DNA from: Calonectria ilicicola
Taxonomy: Eukaryota; Ascomycota; Sordariomycetes; Hypocreales; Nectriaceae
Direction of reading: 5' to 3'
Assembly (NCBI GenBank): GCA_020809705.1
Contig: CP085829.1
Coordinates: 3,410,001-3,474,000 of the forward strand
DNA: 64,000 nt
The translations under genes and the position numbers were made by a program. Positions 34,084 to 47,900 of this stretch are shown here, one piece after another. Position 1 is the first letter of the stretch; each line of letters opens with the position of its first letter. The notes under the pieces were generated by a model that was given only the letters and a program-made list of their open reading frames with translations, was not told the DNA's origin and ran no database searches.

Positions 34084-36521
34084 TTCCCTGGCGCCGAGTT
34101 GCATAGCCAAACTCAATGTGAGACGCAAAACAACATGGATCTACCAAAGATGTCAAGCAGCTTACAAGCATGACACGCAGGTATGCAATGACCCCCAACT
34201 TTTCTATGCAATCTCCCATTGACTAACATTACAGAGTTCGCAGTGGCTAGCTCTCGTTGGCCCATTCTATCGACTCAACAAAACGCTCTCTATCCCATAT
34301 TTCCTCTCCTTTCAGCTATCAAGACGCGCGGGAAAAACAAGGAGCTGTGTTTCCGCTCTGCATGTGAGTAATAACTATTTGTCCCGTTCTCGTTGAACCT
34401 TTTCTCATTGTTCATCGCAGTCCTCTTGGAACTTCAAGTCTGAATTGGCAGCTTCGATCATGACCTCGACTCTGAAGAATCCTACACTCTTTGTCTAAAT
34501 TATTCCAGAAAAGCCGAATTCACATTCTTGCCACACACAACGAGTTACAGCAAGCCTCCTCTTTACTACATTGCGAACTGGGTTCACTGCTGCACGGCTA
34601 TAGGCGAATTTCACACAGGACCGAGGCTCCTTTACAGGGCATCAACTCTTATCCTGTGTCATTCTCAACCGCAACCTCCGTCAACAAATTCCTTCAGTAA
34701 AGGACTCGATCTCAACTAAGAGAGTTGGCGGAATCAATCATTCTGCCGGTTACAAGCCTGCAAATACGCACTGCCCCGCTTCCCTTCGATGCACGCTGCC
34801 GTGCATCGTGGAGTATGAGTGCCGAGTCAACGAATCGAGTACAGGGAAATGAAGAGCGCAGAAGTGAATGGAACAAGAAGGAGCAGCACATTACGACGAT
34901 CTTGGGCATCGTTTAGTTAGCTTCAAACCAAACAGCTGCAACGCGCGTTGGTGTCGGGAGCAGACAGTCAACTCGAAGCGAATGCATGTGGACGCCCGCA
35001 GGCAAACAAGCAAAAAAAATAGGACTATGCTTTCCGTCGGGAAACACAAGACTGCAGGAGAAGCTGAAATGGGAATGGGAAGTTAGTGAGGAGTAACAGT
35101 AAGCATGGAGACACCACTCACCGACTTTGACAAACGAGGCAAGCAAAATCTGTTTGAAGCCGTGTTGTATTGATACAAATGGCCGAGTTAGCGACAGACT
35201 CAAATCGAGATCAACGACGGGGCAATCTACAATCCAATACCATGGACGAAATCGGCGAGGGAAATGTATCCAAGAGCAGCACTCTATCACGCATTGTTAG
35301 CAAGAGGTGACTCGACACGACAATGTGGTGGCACAGAGTATGCAAAATGTTGTACGAGTTCCAACCATCCTGTAAGACAAACGGGAAGTGAGCCGTTTCT
35401 CTGGGTCGGAGGTGTCGGGAGTGGGCCAGTGGCCGTCGGGAACGGCACCGGCCTCGGGTCCAGCAAGGCTCGGGTGGCTACAGCGCTGTGGTGGGGCAAG
35501 TGGGCTGACATGTCTCGGAGCAGAGCACTCAAAGAAAAGAGCCGATTAAGGAAAGAAAAGAAGAAAAAGGAAAAAAAAAAAGGAAAAAGCACCGCGCAGC
35601 ATCTTTTCCTCTCAATAAACACCAAGCCCACCGCCAGCCTGTCTTCAGACAAGACCTTATTGACGGATGCCGAAACGGGGGCTTTGCTGTTCGCGCGAGG
35701 CTTGAATGTCTTTTTTCGCCTCGCGCTGGTGGAAATGGGGTAGGTGGAGAGAGTAGGAAAGCTGCACAAACATCCGACTCAGCTGGGCAAAATTTCCAAA
35801 CCTCTCACTAGTCACACTCTTCCACTACCGCTCTCCAGTTAGTTCACCGCCACCACCGTGACCCCACCCTGGACCCACTCCAGTACCTACTCATCCTACG
35901 AACCATATGCTGGTCCAGGCAAACTCGGAATTCGTTCCTCGAGACGCGACATCAGTCGTTGCTCTTGATGCTCTTGTGATGAAGGATGTGAATTTCACGT
36001 GGATCATCCAGAAGAAGATTTTTTTTAGCTGTGAGAGATGAAGGATTGCGTGGCTATTGCTTATAGTTAGAAGATCTGAGGAAGCGAGTACATCACAATG
36101 GATCGGGACTTGTATTGAGCACAGAAAATTCTTAGATTTAAAAAAGGAAAATCAGTCGATATTAATATTACAAACCAGCCAGCGGGTATATATGCTTTTC
36201 TACGCATTCGGCTCGGCCGGTAAACCTCCCATGCTCCTTTTTTTTTCTTTGTTTTGATAGTTACCTCCCTCGTCTCAGTGAAGGTTTTGTTGTTCAAAAA
36301 GAGTCCACCCAACTGCCACACCAATTGCTTTTCGTAAGGATCGTGAGAATGGTACATGTTTGAGACGAGCTGCGCGTGGCTCCTGAAGAGGAAACTTCGG
36401 CAGGCTCAGCGACTGAGCGTACAAAAATGCCATACAATATGTTCCGCCTGGAATAACCAAGACACTAATCTATCTAGACACAAGGAAAACAGAGAGTATA
36501 TGCAATGCAGCATCAAGTCAT

Positions 36522-38961
36522 TTACAGAGCAAGGGCGACAGCGACGAAGGCAGCAGCCATGCCCATGCCAGTGCGACCAGCACCGCCAGTGACGGGAACC
36601 TGGGCGGGGGAGGTGGTGGTGGGAGCAGCGTAGCCACCAGTGCCAGCGGGGGCCTTGGTGATGAGGGTGCCAGTGGCAGTAGCGTAGGGGGCGGTCTCAG
36701 CAGCGGTGGTGGCAGGGGGGACAGCACCAACACCGCCGTTCTGGCCGGTGGTGAGCTCAACAGCGGGAACAGTGTACTCGGAGGAGATGGTGCGGACAGT
36801 AGAGCTACCGGAGATGGTGGTGCCGCCAGTGACGCAGGGCTCGGTGACGGTGGCATCAACAGTGATGGTGGTGTACACGGCGCTGGGGATGACAGTAGTG
36901 CCAGTAACGGTGATGATGCTGGTGACAGACTCAGCACCAGTGCAGATGCCGGGGTTCTTGGAGACGTAGCCAGCGCAGAGACCCTGGAAGAAGGAGACAG
37001 CCTGGGCAATGACATCGTCAGACTCTCCGTGGGCGTACAGGCAAGAGAAGACGTTGTCAACGAAGGACTGCTTGGGGCAGTAGCAAGCGGTGTCGGTGTT
37101 GTCCTTGCAGTCCTCAACGTAGTCAAGGAAGGTGTTCACACACTTGGGGACAACCTCGGGAACATCGTAGGAGCCAGAGGGAGTGGCGCCAGAGGACTCG
37201 CCGCCAGTGGTGGTAGGCTTGCTGCTGCCCTTGGAGGTAGTAGGCTTCTCAGCAGAGCCAGTGGGCTTCTCGACGCGGGTCTCAGTGACAGGGCAGATGG
37301 TGGTGGAAACAGCAACGGTCTCAGTGACGACAACAGCAGTGCCGGACTTGGCGGGGCAGTTGGTGACCTCAGGGGCGCAGGAGGTGATGGTCTTGATCTG
37401 AGTGCTGTAGATGGTGGAGGTGCTGTCATAGGAGGTGATAATGGTGGTCTCCTCGCTGGATCCAGGGGCAGTGGTGGTCTCGCCAGAGCTCTCGCCGCCG
37501 GTGGTAGCAGGGGCGGTGGTCTCCTCACCAGCAGGGTAGGTCTTGGTCTCCTCGCCAGAGCTGGGGGCGGTGGTCTCCTCAGCAGGAGGGTAGGTCTCGG
37601 TGGTCTCAGCAGGAGCAGACTGGGTCTCGCCAGAGTTCTCGCCGCCAGTGGTAGCGGGGGTGGTCTCTTCAGCGGGAGTGGTCTCCTCAGCAGGGGTAGT
37701 CTCCTCAGCGGGGGTGGTCTCCTCAGCAGGGGAAGTCTCAGCAGGAGCGGTCTCAACGGGTCCAGTCTCCTCGCCAGCAGGGCCAGTGATGGTCTCGGTG
37801 ACGGGGCAGATGGTGGTGGAGATAGCAACAGTCTCGGTCACGATAACCTTGGTACCAGAGTTGGCAGGGCAGTTGGTGACCTCAGCACCGCAAGAAGTAA
37901 TGGTCTTGATCTGGGTGGTGTAGACAGTAGAAGTGCTGTCGTAGGAGGTAACGAAGGTGGTCTGCTCGCTGGAGGGAACGGAGTTGGTCTCGCCAGAGTT
38001 CTCGCCAGTGGTGGTAGCAGGAGCAGTCTCCTCGCCGGCGGGGTAGGTAGCAGTGTCAGTGGGCTTGGAGATGGTAACCTCAGGGACGGAGTTGGTCTCC
38101 TCGCCAGAGCTGGGAGTGGTGGAAGTCTCCTCGCCAGCAGGGTAGGTCTTGGTCTTCTCGCCGCCGGGGTAAGTCTTGGAGTGGTCGCCCTCAGGGACGG
38201 ACTGGGTCTCGCCGGAGTTCTCACCAGTGGTGGTCTGGTCAGCGGCAGGGTAGGTAGCAGTACCTTGGGGCTTGGTGTTGGTCTCAGCAGGGACAGAGGC
38301 AGAGGTAGTCACGTCGCCGTTGCCACAGTCGAAGTCAACCTTGGGGATGTCAATGTCGCAAGAGTCCTTGGGGAGGTCCTGCTTGGGGTAGACGAAGGTG
38401 ACCTTCTTGGCACCACCGCACTGGGTGTTCTCGATGGTGTTGCTGCCACCAGAAGTGCAGTCAGAAGACTGCTTGCAGGTAGAGCCATCGGACATCTCAT
38501 AGTGGAATTCGAGACGGCAGTCGAACTCGACGTTGATGTCGAAGGTCTTGATGGAGAAAGAATCGACGTCAGAGGCGCCGCTGCAGTCGAAAGAGGGGGC
38601 AGAAGACACCTCGGAGCCACAGCTACCAGAGATGGTCTTGCCATAGGTACGGCCGTCAAGGCTTCGCTTCGAGGAGTCTTGCTTGCAGGTCCAGCCGCTG
38701 AAGTCCCATCCCTTGTAGTCGGAGAAGCTGCCGAGATCGAGGCCGTCCCAGGTCCAGCCGGACTGCATGTCGGTGTCACACTTGTTGTCGGTGTTGCCAG
38801 GAGTGTTGTACTTGGAACCGCTGTTCCAGTTGCCCCACTGCGAAGGATTGAATGTTAGTTTTCGTTTTTAAGCTGAGCTGAGCTGGGAAGGGGAAGCATA
38901 CAGTAGCCTGGACCTCACCGAGGCTAGCGGCAAGCGCCAGCATGGTAAGAGAGCTCTTCAT
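36522..38961 (-). CDS. MAD1: MAD1-like GPI-anchored adhesin with CFEM domain
   Basis: Exons 38961-38902 and 38837-36522 (64-bp intron, GTATGC...TTCGCAG) give 791 aa. A signal peptide (MKSSLTMLALAASLGEVQAT) spans exon 1. Residues 21 to about 190 form a Cys/Trp-containing N-terminal domain (WTWDGLDLGSFSDYKGWDFS, FDINVEFDCRLEFHYEMSDG). A long Thr/Pro/Glu-rich region follows, built of TYPAGEET-type and TTPAE units. It holds two copies of a 57-residue module (SYDSTSTVYTTQIKTITSC ... STTICPVTET). A CFEM-like domain lies at about 583-642 (PKCVNTFLDYVEDCKDN, ACYCPKQSF, SCLYAHG, FFQGLC). A hydrophobic tail (GMGMAAAFVAVALAL) marks GPI attachment. This is the architecture of Metarhizium MAD1, which binds conidia and germ tubes to insect cuticle. 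Gene identity rests on recalled architecture and N-terminal similarity. A TATA-like TCTATATAGGC lies at about 39199-39208, about 240 bp upstream. Confidence 0.85.
37279..37962 (-). repeat. internal 171-bp duplicated module in the adhesin gene
   Basis: Two 171-bp copies, 37279-37449 and 37792-37962 (513 bp apart), each encode a 57-residue block containing TQIKTITSC, EVTNCPA and STTICPVTET. Between them are shorter TTPAE (18-nt period, about 37660-37735) and TYPAGEET repeats. The arrangement suggests one larger segment duplication followed by expansion of the small repeats. Confidence 0.85.
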
Positions 38962-41900
38962 CTTGAAGTATTTGTGCAAAGAATGTCTGAAATAAATGCT
39001 AGTTGTATAGCGTGAAGCTGTTTCAGCGAATGGTTAGTGCAATATAAAACGAGTCGAATGTATTAAGTGAGGGGAGTCAAAGATAGCGAATGACTTTGAA
39101 CTCGAAGAAAAAGAAAAGAGCTGTGTCTGAAAAGAGATGAAAGGAAAAGTGAGTGATGATGGGAGGGAAAGACAATGGAGAGGAGGGCATCCTGAGCATC
39201 TATATAGGCAGACAATGGCCAAGGCAAAGGAGGAGGACTCACAGACAAAGGCCGGTCAACCCGGCATCTGCACGATGAGTGGCGGGGCGGGGAGCGATGC
39301 TTCCACCCTAGCTCTTTGCTTCTGCCAGGGTGAAAGGCTCCTGAGCCGTGCATCCATCCTGTTGCCGTCCAAGCTCGCCGGTGTTGGTGGTGTAAGTGAG
39401 TCGAGTGATTCACAGAACTGCCTCTGCCCTTGTTCTCTGCCCTTGCAGAGGCGAAGAGGCCTTGTACAGGGGAGGGTCCCACGATGTGTGCAGGGGGCAG
39501 GGGTTGTCTCGGGGCCTGGCGACGGGGGGGGGTCCGACACCTGCGGCTGCGGCCAACGCATGGCCTAAAAACTGAGCCAGGGGGAGGCGTCTAGTTGGCG
39601 AGACGGGCTCTGAATGGACTGATGGCCCTGTGACGCTGGCACCACGGCCGACGGAAGAATTGCCCACAGCCAATCCGCGGCCTGTTCCTGGCAAGGGCTC
39701 ATCGGCCGCCTTTGATGCTCTGCTCGCCCGCATTCGGCTCCCTCGGTCTCTTTGTTTATGCTTGTTCATGCTTAATCACCACTGCATCCAATCGAGCCCT
39801 GCTGCGTCGGGGCGCGTGGACTCGCCGTGCAGAGGGGGAAATCACCGTCAATGAAAGAGAAATACGTCTGCTAAGGCGAGGTGCGGGGCAGCAAGAAGCC
39901 CGTTGTGCTAATTTACGGCTATCTGTAACTGCCATCCAGGCCGTTGGGCTCAGATAGGACGCATAACGCTGTGAACCGACCATGGCACACAAGCGTCTCG
40001 CTAGGCCGTGCCAGGTGCTAACTTTGGCACCCAAGCCGCTGCCCCGTCATGATACGCAGAGAATGGAACGGCTATCTATCTAGTTAGTCCCTGATCGACG
40101 CGCCGAGGTGGTCAAGAGCCGCCCTGGATGCCGTGCGTTCGCTGGCGCCCGACTGCCTTAGCGGCTTCACCGTCAGCGCCCATCAACTAGAGACGCCGGA
40201 GGGGCGCCTCTCGTCTAAAAATCATCGCATCTGGCACCTACGACACAGCGAATCATGTCAGACCAGGATCAGGCTGACGGGAAGGGGGCAATAATTTGCC
40301 TGGAATTCATCTCATCTGTGCGTTGATTTGGTGTATGCGTGTCTTGACACTGGACACACACACATATGGAAGGGGGGCAGATTTGCTATAGGTTGCCGGC
40401 CAGGTACCATCTCAATACCACGTTGTAGGTTGCCACAGGAAATGACATCTACACGCTTGCCCTAGCCCAAATAAATGTTTCCAACCCAGAGGCCAGGGAC
40501 AGACAAGTCTAGAACGAGATCTCTTCACTTGAACCCTCAAGGCTTTTTTTTTTTTTACTTTACCTGGCTGGTAATTTTCCGCGACTCACTCGCCCACAAT
40601 CCGGGCCGTCCCCACGTTGCCTGGCTGGCTGCCTCCATCCGCACGTTCATGGTCCACCCAATGCCCCAGTTTACAACCCCATGAGCAGGTCTATTGTCCG
40701 CGGAAGTATGGACAGGCATTCGATGGGCGATGGCACCGTAGCTAGACGATGATACTGTCCTAAAAAGTAATGGCACCCTTGGCGAGGCCCGGTATCCTCC
40801 CAAGCCTTTCCTCGCTTGTCCGTTTGAAACGGCTTGCCACCCTATCAGAAAACCCCGCGGCCTTCTTTTTGTGGCTTCCAGCAGGGCTTCTATGGTGGTT
40901 GCAGGGTTATGGGAGAGCTCCGATGCCCCTTTCTACAGGTACAGACCTCTTCCCGCCAACGGACTTCCCAGCGCTTACAGGGACGCCCTGGCGGTTAATG
41001 GGGCCTTTTTTTGAGCGCTGGAATCCCCCGCTTCCCGGTCGCCCCTCCAGGCTGGCAGGGCACAACTCTGCCTATCAGGGTCTTGAACCTCGCGACTCCT
41101 TACCACCAGCTCCACGTTAACAGGCAAGTCCATGCAGCGGAGCACTTGCTTCTCGGAGACGCTATGATCGCTAGCGGCTTGTCTTGTCTTGTGGCCCCTT
41201 CTCCATCCCCATACTGATCATAGGAGCCACCAAAAAAAGATGTTGGAACAAGTGCTGGAGACCAGGATCCCATCGCCGAGGCCCCCTTAAACCACAAAAG
41301 GTCGAGCGGTGATAGGATGTTCTATCCACTGCCCAGTAACGCCTCAAACGTCCCATTTACACGAAAAGGGATAGAATCGTCTTCCATCAGACATGTCATC
41401 CAAACTCATTCCACCATCATTTCCGTCTACCGGAGCCATTACCGCACCTCGTGGATCCACCACAACTCGGCCGGCCGGTCGGGTGCCATTTGGCCTCCAA
41501 CCGAGCCTATACATGTATCTGATATTGCCCTGAGCGAGATAGGCTCGTACCTGCAGACTGCCCGTGGCAAGGCCGGGGCCAGAAAATGAGGCCCTGCACA
41601 ATCACGATGCCTAGAAAAGGATCGCACCAGGGATGGGAAACATGGACCTTTCCCATTTCCGCCATGCAACCGACTTGGGCAGCTGTATTCGGCCATGGCC
41701 CGTCACGTCACCGTCGCCACCGACGGCTCTCTCCACATTGATTTTCGATGAACATGATCTGGTCCGTGGCCAGCCACCCACAGAACAAGGCACAAAAGCA
41801 TATCCGGAACTCGGCCATCTTTCGCAATGTAAGGTGTATCTAGGGGGCCCTAGAGCCCTGGGTCCAGCACTTGTGCCCGAGTGGGAGAAAGTATGTAGGG

Positions 41901-44900
41901 TCCTCGCTTTTGTCTCCAAGGCCATGGCCCCACGATGTCCGGCTGGCCGTCAGTATCGACTGACAAACGGGGACCCATGACATGGCATGGTCCAAGTCAA
42001 CTGCCAGCTCCGTTGAATGGAGCACGATGCCGGCCTCGCCACGAGCGCACACAGCTGCTGATCAATTTCCTAGCTCCCACTAGCAGCGTAGTCAGGGCGT
42101 CTGCAACCGTCTCTGGCGCTTATTGAACTTGTCACTCACTGACAGCGGCCCAGCGCAAAGGCGGGCGCCGGGAACGGCTGGAAAGCCCTCACTAAGCGGC
42201 AGTATCGTGACCAAGTGGAGATGCAAAGACAGAACAAAAGATCCCCCACGACGCCGCTGATGTGATTGACAAGGCATGAAGCAGAGAGGCAAAAGCCACA
42301 GGCGGCCGGCCATGGCTATTCCCCACATTTTTCGCTGTTGCTCGGGCAGACATTTTTAGAATGGGCACAGGCCATGCACTGACTGAGTCGCCTCCTAAAA
42401 GTGGGCTTGTTTCAACCTCAGGGAAAGCCACTCGGAGACCCAAAAAGGATGGGCCGCTCTGAGACTGAAACATGGACCCACTACGGACAGGCCAATCACT
42501 GCTGTCGTCCCGCCGTGTCTCGCAGCAAGATGCCCTCTTGCTAGGCGATTCGCCCACATCTAATGGCTAACATTTCTAAGAGCTGGCTTTTTCTAAGCAC
42601 CAGACACCACCAACCACAGCCAGCGGCTAATCGCCATGCCCAAAACTGGACGAAACTGGAAACGGACCGGATGACACGGGACGAAACAAGAGCCAATCGA
42701 GATGACGTGAATCACTTCCCTCGCCCAACACCACGGCCGCGGCGGAGATGTAGCCCTATGACCGTGTTTATCACGCCTAATGGGGCTGATTGACGAGACA
42801 TCCCATCGTCCCGCTATCCCCAGGTTGTCGAGAGCCGTTCGGAATTCACCAAACAAGCGGCCAACCCAACCGAGCAGTTCGGTAAGCCTCTGCCCCTACT
42901 TAATCACCACCCACGTAGCATGCTGACCGGAACTTTTCACGACTGCATCTGCCACCCGTTGAAACAAACCATTGATCCGAATCTGTAAAACCCATCTTTC
43001 TTCTTTTTTTTTTCCCGATTCCCTGCAATGGCTACCAGCCTTTGTCTACTTTGGGGTTCACCTGAATCTGGTGACACTGCCCCCCGCAACCACACATGGT
43101 CCCCTGTTTAATTTCCCATCGCACGCACCCATGTCTGTATCGCTCAAAAACATGGTCGCCGCTTGGCTCAATTCCACCCTGTCACACTCGACGAGTCTAG
43201 GGAAGAAAATCTCCTAATTTAGCGACATCGAGACAATAACCCATGCACTCTTACCTTGGTGCACTAACAACACTGCACCAAAATTTATATGGTGCTGTGA
43301 TAGTGCCCCTCCACGACGGCCCATTCTCCCACTTCTCAGTAGCCCACTAGCCATGACTGTTACCACCGGCACGGCAACTTAACGCCTAGTCTCTGCCACA
43401 ACGCCTTTGCCGTCAAACGGTGCCTGCGAATAGCGATTCCCGGGGGCATGACGTCAATTGACAGCTGTTTTTAATTTTATATTTCAGCTTGTCCCGCTTG
43501 GATTATTTTCCAGAAGCAGGCGGGCGTTGTAAGGCACACGTTACATTGCCCTGCAGCGTCACGGTCGTGACCTGGTTGTTCAAGAACCAACGAAGCCCGG
43601 GTTGCGGCCGGGCACACAGACACCTTCCGCACGTGTGATGATGGGAATCCCTGTCTAGCCAAAACGGGGAACCCCCATCCCAGGATTTGTCCAGAAGTGC
43701 TCTGGCAAGGGTATCGTCTATGGCTCTTCTGGGCTGCCTCATGTTTCGACTTGCGGTGGTGGGCTCGGCTTTTAGGTTTCTCGAACAAGCCACACCTGTC
43801 AGTGTGCTCTCCCCCATGGCCCAGGACTAAACTACACGTGCCTTGAGGGCGATGGGGGGAGGATTCCAAGGATCCCGTGCCTCCAAAACACACACACAAG
43901 TCCATGAACCAAGCGCTGCTCGCCCCTAAACTCTATCCCCCAAATTAAACCTTGATCTATGCCTCGTACGTTTGGCTAATCCTCCAGTTCGACTATCTAA
44001 CTGACTTGGTGTAGTTAATCTGGATGGCTTCCTCAGCATCCATCTCAACCAAGAAGGTGGACAGGTCCAGCACACACATGTGCCGCATGACCCGCTGCAA
44101 TAGAATGGCACACAGAAACCAGGCCCTCGGCACTGAATTTGCCGATGCCAAGGGGATGGGTGCCTTGTGTTCAAACGAATTCCTACTACCCAACCGATGT
44201 ATTCGTGACTAATAGGTCTGTCAACCTCAGGCACGGCTGTCTGGTTATGTGTCAATTCCCCACGATCCCAGTCCTGGCTCTCTGGGGTCGATTGATTTGA
44301 GAACTTATCTGGGTTTCCTTGTAATCCAATTAAGATAACACAAAGTTTTCTTTCGGGTTATCAATTCCCTCGTGCCTCAATGAGGAAATAATGGTATTTT
44401 TGGTTTTTATGGAAGAAACCATCTGGAGCTCGGTTAGCTTAGGGTAAAGAGTCTAAGGTGACGAAATGAACTCAAGGTGGGATTCACTCGCAATCAAGTG
44501 GAAAAAAAAAAGATAGACAGCATTACGCACTAGAAATTATGGACGATAATGAACACGGAATATTGAATAAAAATGAAACAAGATATACAATTAAATACAA
44601 TGATGCAGCCCAATCGCATCCATTCTATGTTTTTTTATTTTATTGCAGTGGCATCTCTGTAGGGTAGCAGTATGCCAGATTTTGGCATGGAGATGGCGGC
44701 GGTTGTGGCAAAAAGTGGGGGGGTAGTGCTTCCTCGCACAGCGAGCGACAGGTGGTGATGGGGGTGGTGGTGCATTGACTCGATGGACGCGTTCCCATGC
44801 AACCTGGCACCTGAGTGGCGCACACTCCAGGTCTGCTGCACTACGCATTGGGGCTGCTTGTGTGAGGTGGGATATGGGATATGGGATATGGCACATTGCA

Positions 44901-47900
44901 CCTTTTTGCCCGATTCGGACAGCAAACACACCCCTGCAAGGCCACCACCAGCAATGCCCACCCATCAACCATTGCTGTTGTCAGTGCCGCGGGGCTGCAG
45001 GAACGTCATCTCATCAATAGCACAATCTCACTATCACCAAGGAGCGATTCATGCGTCAGAATCATCTCAACTTCATTTTTAGGTTATTATTTTTAATCCT
45101 CCCCCCCTTTTTTTTTTTTCTCTTTCGCCTGAACTCAGGGTTCTCCTGTCTTTTGGAGGCTGTGCAGGTTGCATTCGTGTAAGCTGGCTGAGACTGGAGG
45201 CGTTTCACAAAGTCCCAGATCAGGGTTCCGGCTTCTGGAAGAGCAGAATTCCTCCGCGTTTTTTTTTTTCTTCTCCTTGGACAGGCGGCCCAAACAGCAG
45301 CCGACGCTTTGGCCCTGGGCTCCCTGTAATCTTTTTTTGTTGCTTTTTTTCGGCCTCTTTGTCTTCCTTTCTTTCACCCTCGCTCAGGCGCATGCCCACC
45401 ACTTTTATGTATCCAAAAGAAATGCGCAAGTTGTTCATTGTGGCTTATTTCAGGCCATTTGGGTATTTCTCCCATCCACACAGTCTTGTTTTCACTGTTG
45501 GTCTTACCGGAATTTGGCTAATCTTTTTCCCTGCACCCCCAGCGGCTTTGTCTTCAAAATTTCCTCGTCGGCCTCATTTTTACTCCTCATCATTGATCGC
45601 CTATGGCCTCAGCTTGCCACCTTCGAGCCCAGGCCAGCGTTAGTGGAAGGATAGCGGCACAGCATCTCCCAGCATCAATTCCATGGATGATATGCATGGG
45701 AAGAAAATATATGCCTCTGTACTCTTTAATTTAATGATTTACTGTACAAATTTGCCAGTTATGGTAGATGTCAGCTACGGCATCATTTCAAATCTAATTT
45801 TTTTTGGTCCTTACCCGGCATGAAGAAAGCCTGATAATGCACGTTCAAAACCTAAGCATGTACTGATGTGTTCTGATGTAATGGATTTATTTCATTCCGT
45901 TTTTAGCTTTTTAGTCTTCTCGTTCGCTGCAAATATCCTCTCGGAACCCCCCCATCTACCGACGGCCATGTTATTTTTGGCGTATGACTCTCACGCGTTG
46001 GACTGCAGTGCGATTAAAGGATGGGAGACGACGGGAGAGGTCTCCTCTTGGATTAGGGGGCTTTGACAAAGTCTGAAAGCCGGGTGCTTCTTTAATTCGT
46101 GGTGGGGATGGTCCTTTTTTCATTTTTATTTTTTTTTATTTCATTGTCCGTTGAGCTTTGCTTGTTGGCGTTGCAAGAGATTTCGGGTACCACATATCTG
46201 CTTTTCTCGCTAGCCTGTGGCGGATCACTGTACCACTGTCGAGGACTCCGTGTAAGTGCCTCCGCATCTGGCACCGTGATGTATTTTTTCCTCCCACTTA
46301 AAGGAGTCATATCCGCAAGATAGAGTATGATACATTGTCAAGGGTTCTAAAACCTACGCCAAGCGTGTAGAATGCATATTTTTTTCGTTCTATTCTGGTT
46401 CAATACCCTGCAATGATCTACGGGATCGTAAGTATTGGCAAACCTTATGGCAACACGTCTTGATTCTTGGCATGCCTGAATTTCTTGGCAGCTTGGTATC
46501 TTTATCAATCAACTTGGCTTTCCTTAAGATTCTACCAAATTTGAATGTGGCAAGTGGTATTGTTGGTGTGTGAGTGCATCCAATTTTGGAAGGACACGAG
46601 CGCCATTGAGACGCATTTCCCCCTTAGTTCTAACATATCCTGCCTGGAACCATAGGCGGGGGATATATTTTTCTGGCAGAATTATCTGATTGCGACCATA
46701 ATTGAATAGAAGGTTACTGTAGTAATGGCGTATATCATCTATCATGCACGTCAAACTGAGTAGTGATTAACGCACATGGCATTGGTTCGTAGCAAGTTGG
46801 GATCGGCACGTCAGCGATGACGCAACTATAGAAAACGGATTATAGCACCAAGGACCAATCCATTGCATAGCGTCAAGAGACAACTTCGTGGTCGGCCGAT
46901 AACGGATCACAGCTGGATGCAACCATGTAAAGGGTGTGGGGCATCAAATTGGGGGCAACATTCTGAGACTTGGAGATGGAGCCATGGATGTCGATCACCT
47001 ATGATTCGGTCCAAGCAAATTGCATTGATTGGAGGCTTCGTGTGTTCAGAACATGAATGGGTCAGAAAATTTCTTGGAATCTCAGCTGCCAAGAACGCAC
47101 AGGTCCAGGATACGCGCACAACGAAGCTTCGGGCCAAGGTCAGGCACTCCAACGCTTGAACACTTGAATGAGGCCAGACGGTGCTCTTTTCTGTCTTTGA
47201 TCCATATAGTGGTCATCTCAAATGTAGATAAAAGAAGCCAGAGAAAGCGCCACAGGTTCACACTATGAGTAAACCAGTCGAGGGATCCGCGGGACCCGTC
47301 GGCCCGATTTACCGAGAAAGAGCCTTGTTCCTCCAACCAAAGATGCCGAGCTGAGCTGACAGGCTATGCAACACATAACGCAAGTATCATTTCCCCGAGA
47401 TAATTGTGATTTGGACCTGGACAGCGCCACGAATCTCCCAAAAGAGTGTCGACGAATCGGATCGAGGAAAATTTGCCTAGAGTCCTGAAACCCTGCAACA
47501 GCTTCGATCTTCCCGCTGCCTTCTTTTTTGGGTGCCCATCCCACGAACTCGAAACGGCCTGGCCAAGATCTATGTGACCCAAGTCACGATGATTGCGTGG
47601 AATTATGCAGCTCTGATCGGAGGAGTCGAATTAGGATGATTCATCCCCCTCCCCGAAAAAAGAAAGAGAAAAAGGGCCTGTGGTGGATAATCGAACGCGA
47701 TGATCTTGCCTACATGCAGATGTCCCCCGGAGCGGGATGCACGCACATCGTTGCCCCCCACGCCTCATCGTCCAGTCCAGGATCTCTCCAGGCACAGACG
47801 CGGCGAGTCCCGTTGGGAGCATCAGCTGCATCCTCTAGGTGCATCCTCTAGATACATCCACATGAGACGGACAATGTGTATCGATCTGGCTTGTGGCGCC

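Larger units (their letters stand above)
32659..36521. other. 3.9-kb non-coding, low-complexity region
   Basis: No gene is supported. The region holds T-rich and purine-rich tracts (33180-33420, 35550-35590), a perfect hairpin, 18S-rDNA-like fragments and a 9-bp minisatellite, each listed separately. Open frames such as 35264-35743 on both strands are low complexity and show no domains. Confidence 0.55.

Noticed and set aside
35264..35769. Overlapping 159- and 160-codon frames on opposite strands
   Set aside because: A low-complexity AAGAAAAAGG tract keeps both open. There are no domains and no splice-joined extension.
37029..38858. 609-codon open frame on the plus strand, Gly/Leu/Ser-rich
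   Set aside because: It is antisense to the adhesin. The Thr/Pro/Glu repeats on the minus strand have codons whose complements lack stops, so a long shadow frame is expected. It has no domain and its composition mirrors the repeat.
44869..44889. Triple heptamer GGGATAT
   Set aside because: Real but tiny; resembles common slippage and is not a telomere-type repeat (TTAGGG).
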